64,000 nt of DNA from positions 1 through 64,000 of the forward strand of contig JAFGDK010000069.1 in NCBI GenBank assembly GCA_016932165.1, written 5' to 3'. The stretch comes from Anaerolineales bacterium (GTDB taxonomy: Bacteria; Chloroflexota; Anaerolineae; Anaerolineales; UBA11579). The position numbers and the translations under genes were made by a program. Below, one piece after another: positions 57,075 to 64,000 of this stretch. A model generated the notes under the pieces. That model was not told the origin of the DNA and ran no database searches. It worked only from the letters and a program-made list of their open reading frames with translations. Numbering within the stretch: position 1 is the stretch's first letter; each line of letters starts with the position of its first letter.

Positions 57075-57103
57075 TTCTTCTCCTTATGTAAATTGTCGTT
57101 TAC

Positions 57104-57162
57104 GGTATGCACCTGCATACCACGCTCGTTAACAATTTTACCTTACTTTGAATGGATGACAA
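57104..57162 (-). promoter_or_regulatory. phnD promoter with an 18-bp perfect palindrome downstream
   Basis: On the minus strand TTGTCA (57162-57157), a 16-bp spacer and TAAAAT (57140-57135) form a promoter with a start near 57128. GGTATGCA-N2-TGCATACC (57104-57121) lies just downstream, about +7 to +24, in a good position for a repressor. Confidence 0.7.
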
Positions 57163-57261
57163 GAATTTTTAAGATTAGGGATGTAATCGGCTTGTTAAAC
57201 CTGGTTTAAAGTTATGTTCAGTAGCATATATTTTGGATGGTTTCCCCTGAGGATATTATCC

Positions 57262-57298
57262 TTGCCGCCGGATAGATCAGACGTTAAAATCAAGCCTG
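57262..57298 (+). promoter_or_regulatory. folC promoter, probably leaderless with a GTG start
   Basis: TTGCCG (57262-57267), a 17-bp spacer and TAAAAT (57285-57290) are followed by 7 nt and GTG at 57298. This supports the GTG rather than the upstream ATG (57214) as start. Confidence 0.55.
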
Positions 57299-58608
57299 TG
57301 GAAAAAATCGATACCTACCAGCAAGCCCTGGATTACCTGTTTTCGTTTGTCGATTTCAGCCTGACCCACCAGGAGCAAATTGCCCCGGAACGGTTTGAGC
57401 TTGAGCGTATGTTCAGGTTGATGGCGATGTTGGGGAATCCGCAGCAATCGTTTGGGGCGATTCATATTGCCGGTACCAAGGGGAAAGGCTCGGTGGCTGC
57501 ACATTGCGCGGCCGCCCTGCAGTCGGCGGGATGGCAGACCGGGTTGTATACCTCACCCCACCTGGCAGATTTCCGCGAGCGCATCCAGGTGAATGGCGAG
57601 ATAATCCCCAGAGCCGATTTCGTGGCTGGGTTGCGGGTTTTGCAGGGAGCTGCTCGTCAACTGCCTGGTGTGACCTCATACGAGTTGCAAACCGCGCTGG
57701 CTTTCTGGTATTTTGCCCAAAAGAAGGTGGATTTCGCCGCTGTTGAGGTGGGGATGGGCGGGCGTTTGGATTCCACCAATATCCTCACACCACTGGTTGC
57801 GGTGATCACCAATATCTCTTACGACCACACCGCGATCCTGGGTGATACCCTGGAAGCGATCGCCGGAGAGAAGGGCGGGATCATCAAGGAAGGTGTGCCA
57901 GTGGTCTCTGCACCCCAACAGCCGGAAGCGCTGGCTGTCATCGAGCAGATGGCCAAACAGAGGGGGTCTGATTTCGTGCTGGTTGGCAGGTCTGTGGCTT
58001 ACCAGATTTTAAACACCAGCCTTGAGGGGCAGGAGTTTGCGATTGTGGCGGGAGACGGGCCAGAAAAAACTTTCACCACGCGCTTGTTGGGCGCGCATCA
58101 GGTTGAAAATGCGGTCACCGCGCATGCTGCCCTTCGGGCTGCTGCAAAAAAGGGGGGAGAAGTCTCAGATGAAGCTATCCGGGAGGGATTTGCCCAGGTC
58201 AGCTGGCCAGGAAGGTTTGAGGTGTTTCCCGGTCATCCTGTGATTGTGCTGGACGGCGCGCATAACCAGCATTCGGCGCGGCGGCTGGCAGAAACGATGA
58301 AAGAATACTTCCCTGGTAAGAGGACTGCGATCCTGTTTGGCGCTTCGGAGGATAAAAATATTGCTGGCATGTTTGCTGAACTGCTTCCATTGGCCTCGGA
58401 CCTGGTGCTGTATGCGGCTCACCATCCCCGCGCGGCTGCGGCTGCCGATCTGGCCGTGCTGGCAGCAGAGTTCAGCTGCCCGGTCACCCTGGCTGATACT
58501 GCCGATCACGCCCTGGCAGCCGCATCGGAGGCTGTTGGCCCAGATGGCGTGGTTCTTGTAACTGGAAGTTTGTACCTTGTGGGTGAATTGCGCGCCGAGT
58601 TGACCTAA
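57298..58608 (+). CDS. folC: Bifunctional folylpolyglutamate synthase / dihydrofolate synthase
   Basis: This Mur-ligase-like enzyme adds glutamate to dihydropteroate and to folates. With the GTG start the protein has 436 aa, the family's usual size, and begins VEKIDTYQQALDYLFSFVDF like other FolC proteins. Motifs are IHIAGTKGKGSVAAHCAAAL (P-loop), TSPHLADFRERIQVNGEII (omega loop), VGMGGRLDSTNIL, and VLDGAHNQHSARRLAETM. An in-frame ATG at 57214 would add 28 unrelated residues containing the promoter, so it is rejected. A lon promoter begins right after the stop. Confidence 0.9.
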   Translation: MEKIDTYQQALDYLFSFVDFSLTHQEQIAPERFELERMFRLMAMLGNPQQSFGAIHIAGTKGKGSVAAHCAAALQSAGWQTGLYTSPHLADFRERIQVNGEIIPRADFVAGLRVLQGAARQLPGVTSYELQTALAFWYFAQKKVDFAAVEVGMGGRLDSTNILTPLVAVITNISYDHTAILGDTLEAIAGEKGGIIKEGVPVVSAPQQPEALAVIEQMAKQRGSDFVLVGRSVAYQILNTSLEGQEFAIVAGDGPEKTFTTRLLGAHQVENAVTAHAALRAAAKKGGEVSDEAIREGFAQVSWPGRFEVFPGHPVIVLDGAHNQHSARRLAETMKEYFPGKRTAILFGASEDKNIAGMFAELLPLASDLVLYAAHHPRAAAAADLAVLAAEFSCPVTLADTADHALAAASEAVGPDGVVLVTGSLYLVGELRAELT

Positions 58609-58616
58609 AAACTGGT

Positions 58617-58641
58617 TATAATATCCAGACATCCATCTGGA
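58617..58641 (+). promoter_or_regulatory. lon -10 box and downstream dyad
   Basis: TATAAT (58617-58622) is followed at once by the inverted repeat TCCAGA-N6-TCTGGA (58624-58641), whose right arm touches the Shine-Dalgarno GGAGTGAGAG. The dyad could be an operator or an RNA hairpin that limits translation. Confidence 0.45.
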
Positions 58642-58651
58642 GTGAGAGATT

Positions 58652-61201
58652 ATGAACGATCAAGACTGGTATTCTCAGATAGAAGGCGCCCTCAATTCAG
58701 AGGAGCTTCACCAACGGGCTGAACAGCTTGAGAATATCCCCAATATGATGCCGGATGAAGAAGGGATCATCTTCTGCCCGGTATTACCGCTTCGGGAAGT
58801 GATTGTTTTTCCGCATATGGTCGTTCCGCTGCCGGTAGGTCGATCCAGCACCATCGAGGCGATTGAGGCTGCCAACCAGCAGGAACAACTGATGATCGCC
58901 ATCCCACAGCGCAACCCGCGCAAGCACTCTGTCCATAAAAAGGACTTTTTGCCAGTCGGCGTGCTTTCGGCAGTCAGTGAAATCTTTTCTACCGGGCAGA
59001 GCGACAACCTGGTGGTTGTGCAAGGGCGTTACCGGGTGGAATTGATCGAGATCGTGCGCGATAACATGGTTTTGTATGCCAAAGCGCGGGTGGTAGATGA
59101 ACATACCCGCCCCTCGAAGCAGGATTTGGCCTTGATGCGTAATCTGATGCGTCTCTTCAAGCGCTACGCTGATCTCACCCGTTCTATTCCAGATGAAGCG
59201 ATGGATTATCTGATGGAGATCGATGAACCCGGCTGGCTGGCGGATATGCTGACCAACTCCTTCTCCGTTCATCTGGATGACCGCCACGAACTGCTGCTGA
59301 GCCTGGAACCGACCGAACGTCTTGAGAAGGTCAATAACCTGCTGGTCCGCGAGTTGGGTGTGCTGGAACTGGAAGATGAACTCCACGCCAAGGTGCAGGA
59401 TGAGGTCGAACGCGGCCAGCGGGAGAATTATCTGCGCGAGCAGATGCGGGTGATCCAGCGCGAGTTGGGTGAACAAGATCCGTGGAGTAAAGAGCTTCAG
59501 GAGCTGCACAATCAGATCAAGGCAGCCAAGCTGCCAGAGGCAGCCGAAGAGGCGGCCTTGAAAGAATTTGAGCGTCTCTACCAGATGCCGCCGATGTCGC
59601 CGGAAGTGGGGGTCATCCGCACTTACATTGATTGGATCATTGATCTGCCCTGGACAGAGATGACGGAAGACAACCTCGATGTGCAGCATGCCATTGAGGT
59701 GCTGGAAGAGAATCATTACGGCCTGGAGAAGCCCAAAGACCGGATCCTGGAATCAATTGCCATTCGCAGCCTGAAGCCGGGTAAAACCCGGCAGCCGATC
59801 CTGTGTTTTATTGGGCCGCCCGGGACCGGGAAGACCACTTTGGGCAAGTCCATTGCCGAGGCGATGGGACGCAAGTTTGTGCGGATTTCGCTTGGCGGCG
59901 TGCGCGACGAAGCTGAGATGCGCGGACACCGGCGCACGTACATCGGCGCCCTGCCAGGACGCATCATCCAAACGATGAAGCGTGCCGGGACGCTGAACCC
60001 GGTCTTTATTCTGGACGAGGTGGATAAACTGGGCATCGGCTACCGGGGCGATCCGGCTGCGGCTCTCTTGGAGGTGCTGGATCCTGAACAGAATCAAGAA
60101 TTCTCCGACCATTACCTTGAGATTGCCTACGACCTTTCGAAGGTGTTGTTCATCACCACAGCCAACCACCGCAGCGATATCCCGTGGGCATTGCTGGATC
60201 GGATGGAAGTTGTGGAGTTCCCCGGATATATTGAAGAAGAAAAAGTTGAGATCGCCAAGAAGTTCCTCGTCTCCCGCCAATTGGAAGAATCCGGCCTGGA
60301 TCAAGGAGAGCTGACCTTCACCGAGAAAGCCATCCGGCGGATCATTAACGAATACACCTATGAGGCGGGTGTGCGCAATCTGGAGCGCGAGATTGGGCGA
60401 GTTTGCCGCAAGGTGGCCCGTCTGAAAGCAGAAAAGAAAACTTACCCTTCCCGGATTAGTGACACAACGATAGAGAAATATCTCGGCCCGCCAGAGTATT
60501 CGACCACTGAATCGGAAACAGAGGACCAGGTTGGGGTAGCCACCAGTATTGCCTGGACGATGGCAGGCGGCGATATCATGCCGATTGAGGTGGCGCTGAC
60601 CGAAGGCAAAGGCAACCTGCAGGTTACCGGCCAGATCGGTGAGGTGATGCAGGAATCAGCCCAGGCGGCTTTGACCTATCTCAAATCGCGGGCCAAGACC
60701 TTTGGCTTGAAGGCGGATGTTTTTGAAAATGTTGATGTACATATCCATGTGCCTGAAGGAGCAATCCCGAAGGATGGTCCCAGTGCGGGGATCACCCTGG
60801 CCACCGCAGTGATCTCGGCATTCACCGGGCGCAAGGTGCGCAAGGATGTGTGTATGACCGGGGAGGTCACGCTGCGCGGGCGAGTGCTGCCGATTGGCGG
60901 TGTGCGCAATAAGGTGCTGGCTGCCCACCGCAACGGCTTGAAAACCGTGCTGCTGCCCCAGCGCAATGAGAAGGATTTGGTCGATGTGCCCAAGAAGGTG
61001 CAAACAGACCTTAACTTAGTGTTTGTAACTCATATGGATGATGTGCTGGAGGCAGCTCTGCTGCCTGCAGAAGAAAAACCTGGGAAGGGTAAAAAAGCGG
61101 CGAAGAAGGATCAGCTCTCGAAGAATGACCAACCGCCTGGGGGAAAACCTGCCAAACCAATTGCGGATGACAAACAGCCGCCGGCAGTTTCTGGGGTATA
61201 A
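58652..61201 (+). CDS. lon: ATP-dependent Lon protease (LonA)
   Basis: A hexameric AAA+ serine protease that degrades damaged and regulatory proteins. The 849 aa comprise the N-terminal substrate domain (about 45-245, beginning VLPLREVIVFPHMVVPLPVG), a coiled-coil stretch (about 250-320), and the AAA+ module with FIGPPGTGKTTLGKSIAEAM (Walker A), VFILDEVDKLG (Walker B) and the sensor region FITTANHRSDIP. The protease domain has the catalytic Ser in IPKDGPSAGITLATAV and Lys in GVRNKVLAAHRNGLKTVLLP. The C-terminal 45 residues are a Lys/Pro-rich tail not seen in E. coli Lon. A good Shine-Dalgarno is present. Confidence 0.95.
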   Translation: MNDQDWYSQIEGALNSEELHQRAEQLENIPNMMPDEEGIIFCPVLPLREVIVFPHMVVPLPVGRSSTIEAIEAANQQEQLMIAIPQRNPRKHSVHKKDFLPVGVLSAVSEIFSTGQSDNLVVVQGRYRVELIEIVRDNMVLYAKARVVDEHTRPSKQDLALMRNLMRLFKRYADLTRSIPDEAMDYLMEIDEPGWLADMLTNSFSVHLDDRHELLLSLEPTERLEKVNNLLVRELGVLELEDELHAKVQDEVERGQRENYLREQMRVIQRELGEQDPWSKELQELHNQIKAAKLPEAAEEAALKEFERLYQMPPMSPEVGVIRTYIDWIIDLPWTEMTEDNLDVQHAIEVLEENHYGLEKPKDRILESIAIRSLKPGKTRQPILCFIGPPGTGKTTLGKSIAEAMGRKFVRISLGGVRDEAEMRGHRRTYIGALPGRIIQTMKRAGTLNPVFILDEVDKLGIGYRGDPAAALLEVLDPEQNQEFSDHYLEIAYDLSKVLFITTANHRSDIPWALLDRMEVVEFPGYIEEEKVEIAKKFLVSRQLEESGLDQGELTFTEKAIRRIINEYTYEAGVRNLEREIGRVCRKVARLKAEKKTYPSRISDTTIEKYLGPPEYSTTESETEDQVGVATSIAWTMAGGDIMPIEVALTEGKGNLQVTGQIGEVMQESAQAALTYLKSRAKTFGLKADVFENVDVHIHVPEGAIPKDGPSAGITLATAVISAFTGRKVRKDVCMTGEVTLRGRVLPIGGVRNKVLAAHRNGLKTVLLPQRNEKDLVDVPKKVQTDLNLVFVTHMDDVLEAALLPAEEKPGKGKKAAKKDQLSKNDQPPGGKPAKPIADDKQPPAVSGV

Positions 61202-61221
61202 TCGCCTGCGCTAACCCAAAC

Positions 61222-61308
61222 GGAGAGGTGCCAGAGTGGACGATTGGGGCGGTCTCGAAAACCGTTGTGGTCTTAGGATCACCGTGGGTTCGAATCCCAC
61301 CCTCTCCG
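61222..61308 (+). tRNA. tRNA-Ser (anticodon CGA, decodes UCG)
   Basis: An 87-nt type II tRNA. The acceptor stem GGAGAGG (61222-61228) pairs perfectly with CCTCTCC (61301-61307), with G as discriminator. The anticodon stem-loop GCGGT-CTCGAAA-ACCGT gives CGA. A long variable arm follows, and the T-arm GTGGG-TTCGAAT-CCCAC is standard. CCA is not encoded (the next bases are CAG). It lies 20 nt after lon. Confidence 0.95.
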
Positions 61309-61318
61309 CAGAGAAATT

Positions 61319-61337
61319 AGCCCCTTGAGGGCTTTTT
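61319..61337 (+). terminator. Terminator after tRNA-Ser
   Basis: AGCCC (61319-61323) pairs with GGGCT (61329-61333), followed by five T. Confidence 0.6.
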
Positions 61338-61435
61338 GATTGCCGTTTACACTAATCGATCTGCAAAATTGAATGATGAGATTTTATGCGGAGTCTGATG
61401 TGCGGCCGGATAGATCATCCGGGAGGCTGGAAACC

Positions 61436-61471
61436 AAAAGAGACGCACTCAAATTCGAGTGCGTCTCTTTT
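61436..61471. terminator. Bidirectional terminator after the MerR/GyrI-like gene
   Basis: A 15-bp perfect stem (61436-61450 with 61457-61471) with a 6-nt loop has A/T tracts at both ends. It lies 15 nt beyond the stop of the minus-strand regulator gene and can work in both directions. Confidence 0.85.
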
Positions 61472-61485
61472 GTGAGCCTGGTTGG

Positions 61486-62358
61486 CTACTTTTTCACCGG
61501 GATGTACACATACAGGATCGATTCCGGGTCAGCCGGGTCGAAGTGTTCTCCATAGTATTCAAAATCTGGGCCGTCGGCGCGTTTGTAGCCGTTCTCTGGC
61601 ATCCAGGTGCTGTGGGCATATTGGTAGGTCTTGTGGATGTCTCTCAAGGTGCAGGGGAACACCGCGTAGGTATTCTCTGGGACTTCCCAGCTGTTCAGAT
61701 CCGCAGGCAGGTCTTCAACCTTGTCGACTTGAATGCCGGCCAGGTAGGTGAAGCTGCCGTCTTCTTCCATTTCGCCACAGATGCCAAAGGCGCGTTCATA
61801 AGGTTTGGCCGGGTTGTTGATCTCGCCCCAGCGGGGGCCGATCTCCTGCCACATAGCGGCGATCTGATTATTTTCATTTTTTCCAACATATTTCATTCCA
61901 GCGGTGGTGAAGGCTGGGAGGGTTTTGATTTCAACTTTCATTTGTTCTAACTCCTTGGGTTTATTTATCTGGTCTAGTATTGTTGGTTCTTGGATTAAGG
62001 TGATCTGTGCCAGATCGGCACCAGCATCCAGTTGATTGAGCCGGTCCTCGATGAGGGCTAATTGAGATGTGCTGGTCTTAATCTCTTGCTGCAATTCGGT
62101 TTTCTTCAAACGCAGCATGGCCTTTAGCTGGGGGAGGGTGATCTCATCTTGGAGGATGGTCTGAATCTGATCCAGAGAGAAACCCATTTCCTTAAGCGCC
62201 AGGATCTGATTCAGATCTTCTACCTGGGTGAGGTGATAGAACCGGTACCCGCTGAACCGGTCTTTCCAGGCAGGTTTGAGCAGCCCCATCTGGTCATAGT
62301 AGCGCAGTGTTTTGATCGAAACTTTGGCTGCCTGTGAGAATTCGCCGATCTTGAGCAT
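61486..62358 (-). CDS. MerR-family regulator with GyrI-like effector-binding domain
   Basis: A 290-aa BmrR-type regulator. The MerR winged helix is residues 1-70 (LKIGEFSQAAKVSIKTLRYY, DQMGLLKPAWKD). A dimerisation helix spans about 78-115 (KKTELQQEIKTSTSQLALIE). The C-terminal GyrI-like domain (about 145-290) binds small lipophilic or cationic ligands; FEYYGEHFDPADPESILYVY contains the usual acidic pocket residues. ATG at 62358 is preferred over GTG at 62367 because AAGGTG lies at the right distance. No target pump gene is adjacent, so it probably controls itself and distant genes. Confidence 0.9.
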   Translation of the reverse strand: MLKIGEFSQAAKVSIKTLRYYDQMGLLKPAWKDRFSGYRFYHLTQVEDLNQILALKEMGFSLDQIQTILQDEITLPQLKAMLRLKKTELQQEIKTSTSQLALIEDRLNQLDAGADLAQITLIQEPTILDQINKPKELEQMKVEIKTLPAFTTAGMKYVGKNENNQIAAMWQEIGPRWGEINNPAKPYERAFGICGEMEEDGSFTYLAGIQVDKVEDLPADLNSWEVPENTYAVFPCTLRDIHKTYQYAHSTWMPENGYKRADGPDFEYYGEHFDPADPESILYVYIPVKK

Positions 62359-62475
62359 AACATTCACCTTGAGTGCTCACCTCTGGCCGGAAGTGAGTGA
62401 AGCAATTGGAGGAAAGGGTTGGTACATGGAATTGGTTTCTGTCCCGCGATCACTTAGATGTCTGACATCAATTTT

Positions 62476-62506
62476 ATTTTACCGCCTCCAGTAGGGGGAG
62501 AGTCAA
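62476..62506 (-). promoter_or_regulatory. MerR-type promoter with a 19-bp spacer
   Basis: On the minus strand TTGACT (62506-62501) and TAAAAT (62481-62476) are separated by 19 bp. The spacer holds a CTCC...GGAG dyad (62500-62486). Over-long spacers with central dyads are the hallmark of MerR-activated promoters, so the regulator above is probably autoregulated. Confidence 0.8.
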
Positions 62507-62657
62507 GGGGGAGAAATCGGTGGATTGGACGGTAACCGAACAATATTGCAGGTTTTAACCGTACGAAAGCATGCAGGTGTGATTGAATCTTGTTGTGCTT
62601 AAATGCCCGGAGTATAATCACAGGCAGACCCCGACACTACCAAGAACTAGAGGCTGC

Positions 62658-64000
62658 ATGGAAAAATCTCGGTCAAATAGGCTCGATCACAGGCGGATTT
62701 TGTTCACGCTTCTCTTTTGGATTGGGATCACCCTGCTGATGGTTGTGGTGCTGGGCGGATTTCAAGAGCTTTTTTGGGGGAACCAGACCACCAAGATGCT
62801 GTACGGTTTAGCCGATGCGGGTTACGGATATCTCGACCAGGATTGGATGGCGAATACCAAGGATCCGCTGCTGGCGTTTAGCTGGATCGTGAAGTTTACC
62901 TACCAATATCTGGGGGTGAGATTCTTCCATATATACCAGTTTGTCCTGGTTGGGATTTATCTTTACAGCCTGATGATGATTGCGGACCATTTCTATCAGA
63001 TCAGGCGAGCGCCGATTCTCTTTTTCATCTTTCTATCGGTTTATTTGCTCACCTATTCTGATCTATGGCCATATCCAATGAAGATCTTGCTGCATGACGG
63101 GGTTGCCATCCAAGACCTTGCCCTCACCCAGTTTTTACCCAATGGCTTTGCTGCATTCCTGTTCCTCTCTATCCTGTTATTCTTGAAGGAACGTCCGTAT
63201 TGGGCAGTGATTTCCCTGGTTGCGGCCTGTAATGTGCATACAAATTACTTGATTGCTGGCGCTGCACTGGTGAGCGCTTATCTGGTGATCGATTTTTGGG
63301 AGAAGCGAGATTTCAAACGGGTGCTGATGATCGGAGGGCTGGCGTTATTGCTGGTACTGCCGGTTGTTTTATATTATCTCACGTCAAATCAGGATGCCGC
63401 AGCAACTCAGGTTGCAGAGATGAATTCGATCGTCGTGAACCTGCGTATCCCCCACCATACCCAGGTAGGTGAGTGGTGGAATGGGAACGCTTTTTTGAAG
63501 ACCCTTTTGGTGATGGGTGCGTTAATAATTACGCGCCGAACGAGGTTATTTCCAATCCTGATGATCGGTTTGTTGGTGGCAGCTGTGCCGACTGTTGCCT
63601 TGTTTATCCGCCCGAGTAATAAAATCGCGGTATTGCAGATTTGGAGAATCAGCGTGGTTCTGGTTCCACTCTCATCGGCAGTCCTGACCGGGGCGATGGT
63701 ATCCGCTTTGTTTCGGGCAGAAGAGGACTTGATTCGCCGTTGGCGTTGGGTGATTGTTTTGATATTATCAGGATTGCTGGTTGTGGTTTTGATATTTGGG
63801 GCTCAGGAACTTGTAGAACGAAATTCCCTTGATCCCCAGTTGCCCAGCCTTGCTTTGATGGCGTATGTGGTTGAGAATGGCGGTCCCGGTGAAGTGTACC
63901 TGGTTCCGCCAAAAGATCGCTTGCTCGATCCGTTCCGCCTGAAAACTGGCCAGCCTATCTACATCAACTGGAAGTCCCACCCATGGTATGCGGTAGAATT
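62658..64000 (+). CDS. DUF6798-like polytopic membrane protein (truncated by the window end)
   Basis: An open frame from ATG 62658 runs to the window edge without a stop (447 codons visible). It starts MEKSRSNRLDHRRILFTLLF. About nine to ten hydrophobic helices follow, interrupted by an external loop (about 48-75) with ADAGYGYLDQDWMANTKDPL. Near the visible end is a soluble part with GGPGEVYLVPPKDRLLDPFR and YINWKSHPW, reminiscent of DUF6798 proteins, which are described as membrane proteins of unknown function often near glycan genes. This family call is tentative. The rest of the gene lies outside the window. Confidence 0.7.
   Translation, partial: MEKSRSNRLDHRRILFTLLFWIGITLLMVVVLGGFQELFWGNQTTKMLYGLADAGYGYLDQDWMANTKDPLLAFSWIVKFTYQYLGVRFFHIYQFVLVGIYLYSLMMIADHFYQIRRAPILFFIFLSVYLLTYSDLWPYPMKILLHDGVAIQDLALTQFLPNGFAAFLFLSILLFLKERPYWAVISLVAACNVHTNYLIAGAALVSAYLVIDFWEKRDFKRVLMIGGLALLLVLPVVLYYLTSNQDAAATQVAEMNSIVVNLRIPHHTQVGEWWNGNAFLKTLLVMGALIITRRTRLFPILMIGLLVAAVPTVALFIRPSNKIAVLQIWRISVVLVPLSSAVLTGAMVSALFRAEEDLIRRWRWVIVLILSGLLVVVLIFGAQELVERNSLDPQLPSLALMAYVVENGGPGEVYLVPPKDRLLDPFRLKTGQPIYINWKSHPWYAVE

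Noticed and set aside
61441-61466. GCACTC...GAGTGC resembling a CIRCE heat-shock operator
   Set aside because: The spacer is 6 bp instead of 9 and the outer bases do not match CIRCE. A/T tracts and its place behind a stop codon make it a terminator.

Overview
The window looks like chromosomal DNA of a Chloroflexota bacterium, most likely class Anaerolineae. This is inferred from gene content, not from a database search. The pointers are two DUF2298 (Chlor_Arch_YYY) membrane proteins, a UbiA / mevalonate kinase / isopentenyl phosphate kinase operon, several polytopic GT39-type glycosyltransferases, a TP-rich FecR-LysM secreted protein, and moderately GC-rich, densely packed genes. No rRNA, CRISPR array, prophage or transposase gene is visible. 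There is one tRNA (tRNA-Ser, CGA).

Layout. 0.2-2.4 kb (-): FecR/LysM secreted protein. 2.7-9.5 kb (+): UMF1-type MFS transporter, tsaD, an autoregulated-looking PadR regulator coupled to a membrane protein, RNase D, and a beta-CASP metallo-beta-lactamase nuclease. 9.5-11.2 kb (-): dgt-greA. 11.6-14.2 kb (-): the isoprenoid operon UbiA-mvk-IPK. 14.7-16.3 kb (+): haemolysin III-like protein and tlyA. 16.35-16.72 kb: a gene-free foldback element that looks like a MITE inserted exactly behind the tlyA stop codon. 17-34 kb (+): lepA, then a large envelope glycan block: UPF0104 flippase-like protein, GT4, a Nudix-methyltransferase fusion, a GT39 protein, a 1746-aa GT39-DUF2298 fusion, a second DUF2298 protein and an Agl23-like protein. 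34-48 kb (+): cmk-plsC, a 1096-aa orphan histidine kinase, a stand-alone rpoC with its own promoter and a long leader carrying a 31-codon upstream ORF, a PIG-V-like mannosyltransferase, and gyrA with a histone H1-like tail. 48 kb (+): a small in-frame relic of an MmeI-type restriction-modification enzyme.

48.6-57.1 kb (-): two adjacent transcription units. The first is CotH - DUF4956 - VTC - SanA/YdcF-like - HD-domain protein, a tightly packed five-gene operon around a polyphosphate-polymerase-fold protein with no assigned physiological role. The second is phnD-phnC-phnE, a phosphonate/phosphate-type ABC importer whose permease carries a large extra extracytoplasmic domain. This neighbourhood is the best candidate for a poorly described system: phosphorus-oxyanion uptake beside a membrane-associated VTC/CotH module. 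57.2-61.3 kb (+): folC, lon, tRNA-Ser. 61.5-62.4 kb (-): MerR/GyrI-like regulator with a textbook 19-bp-spacer MerR promoter. 62.7 kb to the end (+): a DUF6798-like membrane protein cut off by the window edge.

Regulation. Several genes (tsaD, tlyA, folC, the PIG-V-like gene) have a good -10 box ending 6-7 nt before the start codon, so they are probably transcribed as leaderless mRNAs. Others (rpoC, gyrA, phnD, cotH) have conventional promoters with leaders and Shine-Dalgarno sequences.
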